From JAADHX01 sp964569385 (GTDB taxonomy: Bacteria; Actinomycetota; Acidimicrobiia; Acidimicrobiales; Poriferisodalaceae), in assembly GCA_964569385.1 (NCBI GenBank), contig CAZMUM010000049.1:1-31264 (forward strand): a stretch of DNA of 31,264 bases. Reading direction: 5' to 3'. The notes under the pieces were generated by a model, which saw only the letters and a list, made by a program, of their open reading frames with translations, did no database searches and was not told where the DNA came from. Shown here one piece after another: positions 24,962-31,264 of this stretch (the first letter of the stretch is position 1; each line of letters starts with the position of its first letter). The position numbers and the translations under genes are program-made.

Positions 24962-26835
24962 TGCGCCACCTCCAGATGAGAGTGGGCGTTGCGCAACGTC
25001 GCCAAAGCCGGGCCGCCCACGCCGACGAACTCATCGACACCGGCAGCCTCGAGGGCATCGGCGCTGTTGGGGGGCTTGCCTGCGAGCCAGACGTAGGTAG
25101 CACCAGCCGATTTCAGGGCCGCGACCGTTCTGGTGCCAAACTCGTCGTACATCTCGTCGGAACTGCAAACCACAGCAGTCGACAAGCCCGATTTCTTGAA
25201 AGCGTCTGCTGCGCCTTCTGGACTCGTGAACCCCTCGTTGGCGGAGAGTTCGATACCACCAGCAGCAAATAGGTTGGCCACGAACGCGTTGCGGGCTGTG
25301 TAAGTCGCCGCGGGCCCAAGATTTGCCGAAAAAATTGTGGGCGACAAGCCGGTTGCGGCAACGTGTTGGTCGGCTGCGTCGCGTAGTTCTTCATATGGAG
25401 CGGCAGCCCTGAACCTCCCAACTGGTGCGGTGTCGACGACGTCGGCGATCAGTTCCGGGGCCTCGGTGCGGGGGAGTCGCTCAAGTCTGGTGAGCTCGGT
25501 GGTGGCGTACTCGCTCACGCCGGTGAGCGGATCTGACCGATTCGCTATCGCCTCTTCGCGTTCGGCTCGTGTGAGGGCAATTTCGCGTTGAAGAGAGCCA
25601 TCGTTGAGCGCCGCGGCTATTCCCCCTCGGGCTTCGAGGTCTTGGAACTTGCTCCAAGCAGCGGAGGCGATGTCCTCAGTAAGGGTTTCGAGGTAATAAC
25701 TTCCTCCGCCGGGATCGGTAACACCGTCAAGACCAGCCTCTTGGCCTAACAAGAAGTTGGTGTTTCTGGCGATTCGGAGACCGAGTTCGTCTGGATGACC
25801 GATTGCGCTGTCGAATGGCAATATCGAGATGGCCTCGGCGCCACCAACGGCTGCTGCAAACGCTGCCGTTGTGGCCCGAAGCATGTTTACCCAGGGATCT
25901 CGTTTCGAAACGGCCCACTCTGCCGTGGTTGCATGAATCGGCATGTGGCGGTGGCTGCCACCGCACGCCGATACCAACGCGGCCCAACAAATACGGGCGG
26001 CACGTAGCTTCGCAATCGACAGAAACTGGTCAGGCCCAACAGTCAAGGTAAAGGAGAGGTTGAGCGTTGAGAGGTCTATCGATCGTCCCGACTCGGTCAA
26101 AACCCGCAGGTAGGCGGTGGCCGTCGACAAAACACAGGCGATTTCGGTGCTATCGGAGGCCCCAGCCTCGCCGTAGGGCCGGCCATCGGCGCGCGCCGCG
26201 GTCACGTTGGGTAGATGTTCGCTGACCGAAGCGGCCATTACTACGGCTTTGAGGGCATCGTCGACCGGAGCGGCCAAACCGCCGGTAATGGCCAGCGCTC
26301 CGATGGGATCGACACCCAGGCACCCCGTTGCCGACTCGACGGCATTGCACCTTGTCCACAGTTCAACCAGTGCATCGGCGGCGGCGCGGTCGTCTAGGTA
26401 GATGCCGGCCATTCCCAGCTGAACTCCAGCCAACACGTCTTTGAGGTGATCGACATGGTTTGGAGCGTTGAGCAGATGAATCGAGGTGGCACCGCCCTCG
26501 AGATCGGCCAAAATACGAGAGTTCACGTCGGGGTGAGATGCGTCGTGAATAGGGCGGATGTCCCAGCTCGTGTCGGCGGCTCCTACGACTCGTCCCCGTC
26601 GGAAGTCCGAGCGGGTGCTGAACCGGTCGTGTGCGGTGTAGAGCGCCTTGCGCTCGATGCCGTCGTAGGTTGTGGTGGTCAACGAAGCGGCCGACTGGCC
26701 CCCAAGACTGGCCTCGGCGATCTCGGTCCATTGATCGAGGGGCGGGGTGGCGAACTGGGCGTCGTCGAGGTCAATCTTGTTGGTTGGTGAGTCCGGCACC
26801 TCAACCAAGTTACAACCCAGAGCAGCTGTCTCCAT
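24958..26835 (-). CDS. mutA: methylmalonyl-CoA mutase small (non-catalytic) subunit
   Basis: 625-residue partner subunit of the heterodimeric mutase, homologous to MutB but catalytically degenerate. The barrel is recognisable from ALYTAHDR, WDIRPIHDASHPDVN, LNLSFTLTVGPDQFLSIAKLRAARICW and DPGGGSYYLETLTEDIA. The last 130 residues resemble a B12-binding domain, but there is no D-x-H-x-x-G motif (the place reads SSDEMYDEFG), as is normal for this subunit. It starts 19 bp after homoserine kinase ends, without an obvious ribosome binding site, and overlaps mutB by 4 bp, matching 1:1 expression of the two chains. Confidence 0.95.
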
Positions 26836-26854
26836 TAGCAGCCGATTCGGGTCG

Positions 26855-27676
26855 TCAACTTTGTGAGGAAGCTAGAACCTGCACGCCTTCGCCCACGTCG
26901 AGCACCTTGACGTGGGCGTCGGTAGTTGGCATCGCTGCTGCGATTCGGTCGGCATCGGCTGGTCTGACGATGGCAGCGGCACAAGCGCCACTGCCTGACA
27001 GGAAGGCCCGTAAGGCTCCAGCCTCACAAGCGGCCTCGATGGCATCTCTGGTCTGGGGGATTGCCGGGAGCCGGTAGGGCTCGTGCAGTCGATCGCCCGT
27101 GCACTCGCCGAGAGCGGTGAGGTCGCCGGTGGTGAGACCGGCAACGAGCTGTGCGACCCTGCCAAGGTTGAAGACGGCATCGGCGCGACTCACGGTCGGC
27201 GGTAACGCCGCCCGAGATGTGTTAGTTCTCACCTCGAAGTTCGGTACCCACACGACTACTCGCACATTGGCTTTGATGGGTACCCGGCGTGAGCCGTTGT
27301 TGGTTGAGATCGTTAGCCCACCATAGGTAGAAGGGGCGGCATTATCGGGGTGGCCTTCCAACTTGGCTGCGATTTCGAAGATGTCATCGCGCACGTCGTC
27401 AATCTCGTGGCCCTGTTCGACAAAGGCTGCGGCTACACCTGCAACGTACGAGGCACCGCTAAATCCCATTCCCTTGCCTGGAGGAATCTTCGAGTTCCAA
27501 CCGAGGGGGCCCGCCCCGCCTGCTTCGCGATAACCAACCAGCGCCGGGTGCCTACCAGTTGCCTCTGGCAACGTCGCCGCCCCGGGCTCGACGTTCATTG
27601 CCACGTCGAGGGCTAACCCAAGACAGTCGAATCCGGGGCCAAGATTTCCAGAGCTCGCAGGGGCTGAGACAATCAC
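26855..27676 (-). CDS. thrB: homoserine kinase (GHMP family)
   Basis: 273-residue GHMP kinase, most like homoserine kinase, which phosphorylates homoserine for threonine synthesis. The N-terminus APASSGNLGPGFDCLGLAL is close to the ThrB pattern. LEGHPDNAAPSTYGGLTIS (around 106-125) and FLSGSGACAAAIV near the C-terminus complete the fold. The ATP-loop motif is unusual: PPGKGMGFSGAS (65-76) in place of the common G-L-G-S-S-A form. It begins with GTG at 27676; I see no ribosome binding site, so it may be leaderless. It appears to lead the mutase operon (19-bp gap). thrA and thrC are not present. Another GHMP substrate cannot be excluded. Confidence 0.8.
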   Translation of the reverse strand: MIVSAPASSGNLGPGFDCLGLALDVAMNVEPGAATLPEATGRHPALVGYREAGGAGPLGWNSKIPPGKGMGFSGASYVAGVAAAFVEQGHEIDDVRDDIFEIAAKLEGHPDNAAPSTYGGLTISTNNGSRRVPIKANVRVVVWVPNFEVRTNTSRAALPPTVSRADAVFNLGRVAQLVAGLTTGDLTALGECTGDRLHEPYRLPAIPQTRDAIEAACEAGALRAFLSGSGACAAAIVRPADADRIAAAMPTTDAHVKVLDVGEGVQVLASSQS

Positions 27677-27778
27677 AGCCAGCTATTCAACCACGGCTGG
27701 GCATCCCCTCAAAGTGCAGTGACTTCTCTGCGGCGGCTTGACCTCGTTACGATTCGGGGCAACGAGGAGAAGGGCACT
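27677..27778. promoter_or_regulatory. divergent intergenic region thrB / ThDP enzyme
   Basis: The 102-bp gap between two divergent genes must carry promoters for the mutase operon and for the ThDP enzyme. I find no hexamer pair with proper spacing; TACGAT at 27748-27753 could be a -10 for the plus-strand gene. Confidence 0.4.
27764..27773 (+). promoter_or_regulatory. ribosome binding site deciding the ThDP-enzyme start
   Basis: GAGGAGAAGG ends five bases before GTG 27779, a strong site that favours this codon over the more upstream in-frame ATG at 27719. Confidence 0.7.
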
Positions 27779-29440
27779 GTGAGCGAAGAACCGAGTGACA
27801 TAGTCCAAGGCGGTCGTCTAGCCGCCAAGGCCCTAAAGGCAGCAGGAGTTGAGTGCATCTTCACGCTGTCGGGCGGGCACGTGATGGGCATCTACGACGG
27901 ATGTCTTAGCGAAGGTATCGACATCATCGATGTGCGCCATGAGCAGGCCGCAGTGCATGCAGCCGATGCGTGGGCCCGTCTGCATCCTGGCAAGGTCGGC
28001 GTGGCGGTTCTCACCGCCGGCCCGGGCGTGACCGACGGAGTAACCGGTGTCGCCAATGCGTGGCGAGCCAACTCGCCCATAGTGGTGATTGGTGGCCAGG
28101 GGCCCTTTAACAATCTGCGCCGCGGCTCTCTGCAAGAGATGGACCACGTTTCGCTGATGCGGCCGATCAGCAAATGGGCCGATTCTTGTTACGAAACCTC
28201 GCGCATTGGCGAGTACATCGAGTTGGCTGTCCGCAACGCGCTGTCGGGGATACCCGGCCCGTCGTTCCTTGAGATACCGATGGACGTGCTGCATGGTCCG
28301 GTCGATCTGGCTCAGGTCTCGCTCCCTACGTTCAGGGACTATCGAGTCAGTTCTGCTGCGCCGGTTGGCTTGATTGACGAAGCGATCGACATCATCGCGA
28401 GCGCCGAAGCCCCGATGGTTATGGCTGGCACTTCGCTCAAATGGAGCGAAGGCGGGCCTGCGCTGGTTGAGTTCCTCGATATCACTTCGATACCTTGTTA
28501 TGTAAACGGCATGGGACGAGGGCAGATTCCGTGGGACAACCCACAGTTCTGCAATCGAACTCGGAAGATGGCTTTGGCCAAAGCCGACGTGGTGGTCCTT
28601 GCTGGGACACTCCTCGATTTCCGGATGAAGTATGGAGCATCGATTCCACCAGAAGCAAAGATCGTTCAGCTCGACCTGGACGAAACTTTGATCGGTCAGA
28701 ATCGTTCGGCCGATGTTGGTCTGGTCGGGAATCTCGGTGCCAACTTCGCCGCCCTCACCGAGCGGATGAAGGCCCGTGGAGTCTGGATCGATGCGTCTGC
28801 TCACCGCGACGAACTTCAAGTCGAAGAGGCTCGGTTGGAGGAGCAGTTGGCGACCCAACTCAATAGCGACGAAACGCCAATCGATCCGCAACGACTCTGT
28901 CGAGAGATCGCGTCGGCGATTACCGACGACATGATCGTGATCGGCGATGGTGGCGACATCGTGGCTCAGGCTTCGAAGGTCGTGAAGGTGCCCCGGAACG
29001 GTGCGTGGATGGACCCAGGGCCACTCGGAACGCTGGGTGTGGGCATGCCTTTCGCTCTGGCGGCGCAGAAGGCCAACCCCGATAAGCGGGTCATCATCAT
29101 CTATGGCGATGGTTCGTTTGGGCTGAACGGCTTCGAGTTCGACACTGCTGTTCGGTTCGGGTTGCCGGTGGTGGGGATCATCGGCAACGATGCCGCGTGG
29201 GGTCAAATGATGCGCCCTCAGGCCATGATTTATGGCGTCGATCGTTTGGTTGCGACCGAGCTCAGCTACACCCGCTACGACAAGGTGGTCGAGGCCCTCG
29301 GTGGCCATGGCGAACATGTCACCGACCCCGCCGAGATAGCCCCGGCGATTCAGCGGGCTCTTGCTAGTGGCCTACCTGCTTGTGTGAACGTCGAAATTCG
29401 CCAGGACAAAGATGCCATGAAAGGCAGCACTTACGTCTAG
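27779..29440 (+). CDS. ThDP-dependent enzyme, acetolactate synthase / 2-hydroxyacyl-CoA lyase superfamily
   Basis: 553-residue thiamine diphosphate enzyme with the three-domain layout of the superfamily. The activating glutamate is Glu55 in DVRHEQAA. TAGPGVTDGVTGVANA follows, and the cofactor motif runs from GDGSFGLNG (443-451) to GND (469-471). The segment GSLQEMDHVSLMRPISKWAD (about 126-145) resembles the G-x-x-Q-E stretch of 2-hydroxyacyl-CoA lyase and oxalyl-CoA decarboxylase as well as acetolactate synthase. I cannot choose between these from sequence alone. No small regulatory subunit (ilvN) or ilvC follows, which argues against a biosynthetic acetolactate synthase. GTG 27779 is preferred because of GAGGAGAAGG just upstream. 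The gene is divergent from thrB and convergent with the HNH gene. Confidence 0.85.
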   Translation: MSEEPSDIVQGGRLAAKALKAAGVECIFTLSGGHVMGIYDGCLSEGIDIIDVRHEQAAVHAADAWARLHPGKVGVAVLTAGPGVTDGVTGVANAWRANSPIVVIGGQGPFNNLRRGSLQEMDHVSLMRPISKWADSCYETSRIGEYIELAVRNALSGIPGPSFLEIPMDVLHGPVDLAQVSLPTFRDYRVSSAAPVGLIDEAIDIIASAEAPMVMAGTSLKWSEGGPALVEFLDITSIPCYVNGMGRGQIPWDNPQFCNRTRKMALAKADVVVLAGTLLDFRMKYGASIPPEAKIVQLDLDETLIGQNRSADVGLVGNLGANFAALTERMKARGVWIDASAHRDELQVEEARLEEQLATQLNSDETPIDPQRLCREIASAITDDMIVIGDGGDIVAQASKVVKVPRNGAWMDPGPLGTLGVGMPFALAAQKANPDKRVIIIYGDGSFGLNGFEFDTAVRFGLPVVGIIGNDAAWGQMMRPQAMIYGVDRLVATELSYTRYDKVVEALGGHGEHVTDPAEIAPAIQRALASGLPACVNVEIRQDKDAMKGSTYV

Positions 29441-29559
29441 TTTGCGTCGCCCGCACGTGGCGCCGTCTCGTTAGCAGCTGTCGCTTTAGATCTGACTTCT
29501 GTGTTGTGTCTGACTTCGCGCTGCTGGGTCACGGGGTTCTGCCTGGCCCGGACCGCGGT
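29441..29559. other. convergent gap between ThDP enzyme and HNH gene
   Basis: No gene and no convincing stem-loop terminator are visible. TCTGACTTC occurs twice (29491 and 29509), 18 bp apart; with only two short copies I attach little weight to it. Confidence 0.4.
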
Positions 29560-31245
29560 TTACCACCGGGGTGGGAGGTCTGTTGGTTCGAATCGGCCGG
29601 GTTCGAGTGGTTTGTTTGGATCAGTTTGGTCGCTCTGCGGTTTGATGGCGCCGGTTGGCTGGGGTCGGCCTCTCGATTGGCCGTTAACCCGTGTCGGGTC
29701 GGCGTTGCGCGGCGGGTCGTTAATCGGGTCGTGGTCTGTGTCCGATGCTGAGCCCGGTTTGGGGGGTGGGTTGGTCCATTTGTCGATGAGGTGGCCGGTG
29801 TGGTCTTGTTCGAGGATCCATTGGTGGGGTTGGTGGCCTGGCCGGAGGTGGGCTCCCATTTGGTGTAGCCGGGTGTGGTGGGTGGGGCAGAGCAGTGCGA
29901 GGTTCGTAATGCTGGTTTTGCCGCCTTCGCGTGTGAAGGTGAGGTGGTGGGCGTCGCAGCGACTGGCTCGCATGTTGCAGCCTTTCCAGACGCAACATCC
30001 GTCGCGGACGGTTAGGCATTGTTTCTGGATTTCGGTGGCGTACGGTTCGGCGGTTTCGAGTTGATAGCGGCCGGGATGTCGGCTGGCGGCGATCCATAGC
30101 AGGATTTCGGCGTTACACAGGATCTTGTTCAATATCGAGACTGGTACTGGTTCCCCGTGTTGGGTGTAGGCCGAAGCCTCAGGGTCACCGAACATCGAGA
30201 GGTCCATGGTGAGGTTCACCCGATACCCACCCGACCGGCCAGACCCACCGCTGTTACGACTGCCAGATCCAGCCACAGAAGAACCCGCGGAGCTGGCATG
30301 TTCAGAACCTGCATCTTCGCCACTGGCATCGTCGGTGGTGGCGTCTTGGCTGGTGACGTTGACTCCGGGAACGCCTTTGGAATCGGCATCTTCAGAATTG
30401 GCGTCCTCAGCAGAGACGATGTCTTCGGTGATGTCTTCGACCGTGAGGTCTTCTGGGCTGATTCCGAATAGGACGGTGCAGGCGTCGGCCCCGATCTTGC
30501 GTGGACTACGGAGCTTCAGCGGGTTGGGTTCGAGTTTGTCTATCTGGAACTGTCGTCTGACTTCCCGGTCGAACATTTCCATAAACGCAGCACCGATGAC
30601 CGGGTCGAAGTTGATGTTGATCCAGGTCATGCCGTGTTCATCAACACCACACAGCCCTTTGCGACGGTTCCGCTGCCTACGAAACTTTCGTTCAGCATCA
30701 CCGTCATCGGCAGCCACAATCGCCGTTTTGATGGCGGCCAGCGTCTCATCGGTCGTTTGACACACCGCATCGGCTAACAGTTGGCTCTTTGCGTCTGCTG
30801 GGAGGCCGGCTTTCATGATGGCGTCAGCCTGCTCAGTACTAATGCGACCAGCATTCAACGCCGCAGCCACATCAGGGTGGGCTTCCAGCCGTTGCGCACG
30901 AGCCAAACGCTCACGTTCAGCCCGACCAGAAGGCCCACCACCCGAGTTGGGGACTGGATCGGTGCGATCGCCCGGACCGGAACCAGAACCAGAATCAGCG
31001 TTGTCTGATCCATCGGGCCCAGACCCGGCATCTTCGTTCGGATCGCCTGCGGGGTGTGGCCGTGGTCTGGGCGGCCGTGGACCATTAGCGCCCTGCAACA
31101 CTCCGATGGCTGAATGCAACGTTGCTTCCTGGCCATCAAGACGTGAACGCATCGACTGAACCTCGTACAACAGACCCTCAACAGAGGGAAGGGCCATTGT
31201 TATGAGTTCATCAGACGTGTGAAACCGCACACTCACCGTTCGCAT
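29560..31245 (-). CDS. DUF222 / HNH endonuclease domain protein (13E12-type)
   Basis: Protein of about 561 residues from the large actinobacterial DUF222-HNH (REP13E12-like) family. The DUF222 part contains VAAALNAGRISTEQADAIMKAGL and later WININFDPVIGAAFMEMFDREV. The C-terminal HNH region has CVWKGCNMRASRCDAHH, then TNLALLCPTHHTRLHQ, giving four zinc-type cysteines/histidines and the His-His of the nuclease core. Two low-complexity Asp/Ser/Gly/Glu-rich linkers (about 65-105 and 275-340) interrupt it, and the tail is Pro/Asp-rich. The start is uncertain: GTG 31251, ATG 31245 and ATG 31197 are all possible and none has a good ribosome binding site. These genes are typically multicopy in actinobacterial genomes and can recombine; a host role is not established. 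Confidence 0.87.
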   Translation of the reverse strand: MRTVSVRFHTSDELITMALPSVEGLLYEVQSMRSRLDGQEATLHSAIGVLQGANGPRPPRPRPHPAGDPNEDAGSGPDGSDNADSGSGSGPGDRTDPVPNSGGGPSGRAERERLARAQRLEAHPDVAAALNAGRISTEQADAIMKAGLPADAKSQLLADAVCQTTDETLAAIKTAIVAADDGDAERKFRRQRNRRKGLCGVDEHGMTWININFDPVIGAAFMEMFDREVRRQFQIDKLEPNPLKLRSPRKIGADACTVLFGISPEDLTVEDITEDIVSAEDANSEDADSKGVPGVNVTSQDATTDDASGEDAGSEHASSAGSSVAGSGSRNSGGSGRSGGYRVNLTMDLSMFGDPEASAYTQHGEPVPVSILNKILCNAEILLWIAASRHPGRYQLETAEPYATEIQKQCLTVRDGCCVWKGCNMRASRCDAHHLTFTREGGKTSITNLALLCPTHHTRLHQMGAHLRPGHQPHQWILEQDHTGHLIDKWTNPPPKPGSASDTDHDPINDPPRNADPTRVNGQSRGRPQPTGAIKPQSDQTDPNKPLEPGRFEPTDLPPRW

Positions 31246-31264
31246 AAACACACACTACCAAACA
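31246..31264. other. right window edge upstream of the HNH gene
   Basis: Only 19 bases remain. They would belong to the upstream region of the HNH gene, and nothing further can be said. Confidence 0.3.

Noticed and set aside
27833..29317. 494-codon open frame on the minus strand
   Set aside because: It lies wholly antisense to the ThDP enzyme, whose motifs are unambiguous. Its product is rich in His/Arg/Asp with no family resemblance, a shadow of GC-rich codon use.
29520..29600. tRNA suggested by GGTTCGAATC near 29585
   Set aside because: The flanking bases do not form a T-stem, no acceptor or anticodon arm fits, and the segment encodes the end of the HNH protein.
29820..29900. G-quadruplex in the G-rich stretch
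   Set aside because: G-runs are mostly two or three long and irregularly spaced. They reflect Pro/His/Thr codons on the minus strand.
29560..31245. HNH protein as a group II intron or insertion-sequence nuclease
   Set aside because: No reverse transcriptase, transposase, terminal inverted repeats or target duplication are visible. The DUF222 portion marks it as the 13E12-type family.

Overview
The window looks like a chromosomal segment of a moderately GC-rich actinobacterium. The most likely class is Acidimicrobiia or a relative, but this rests on gene content, not on a marker gene. Pointers are an LprG/P55-type lipoprotein-MFS pair, a DUF222/13E12-type HNH protein, an LPATG surface protein, frequent GTG starts and many 4-bp start/stop overlaps. 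No rRNA, tRNA, insertion sequence, prophage or CRISPR array was found. Most of the window is dense core metabolism and envelope biology.

Layout. (1) 1-3383: a weak left-edge fragment, then a lipoprotein (341-1096) overlapping a DHA2-type MFS transporter (1083-3383). The transporter carries an extra membrane anchor and a long hexapeptide-repeat tail. (2) 12670-3478, minus strand: a tightly packed run of two ABC-2 ATPase/permease pairs, a TAP-like alpha/beta-hydrolase lipoprotein, a family 5 solute-binding lipoprotein, a DUF2797 protein and class II fructose-bisphosphate aldolase. Nearly every junction is a 4-bp ATGA or GTGA overlap. (3) 12671-13261: about 590 bp without a convincing gene, ending in a strong-looking promoter with a near-perfect 24-bp palindrome between its -35 and -10. 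It precedes nrdA and nrdB (class I ribonucleotide reductase), which are separated by four direct repeats at an exact 19-bp period. (4) 27676-16959, minus strand: homoserine kinase, both methylmalonyl-CoA mutase subunits, a sortase-type surface protein, MeaB, kynureninase, an ABM monooxygenase, an adenine-PRT-like phosphoribosyltransferase and a class II aldolase/adducin protein. (5) 27779-29440, plus strand: a ThDP-dependent enzyme of the acetolactate synthase/2-hydroxyacyl-CoA lyase superfamily. (6) 31245-29560, minus strand: a DUF222/HNH protein with low-complexity linkers.

How the genes fit together. MutA, MutB and MeaB form the B12-dependent methylmalonyl-CoA to succinyl-CoA module with its G-protein chaperone. 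NrdA and NrdB supply deoxynucleotides. The lipoprotein-MFS pair resembles the mycobacterial LprG-Rv1410c lipid export pair. The twin ABC cluster with two secreted lipoproteins looks like an envelope or peptide-handling locus of unknown purpose.

The best candidates for something undescribed are the repeat tail on the P55-like transporter, the palindromic operator in the nrd promoter, the 19-bp repeat array between nrdA and nrdB, and the twin-ABC/two-lipoprotein operon.
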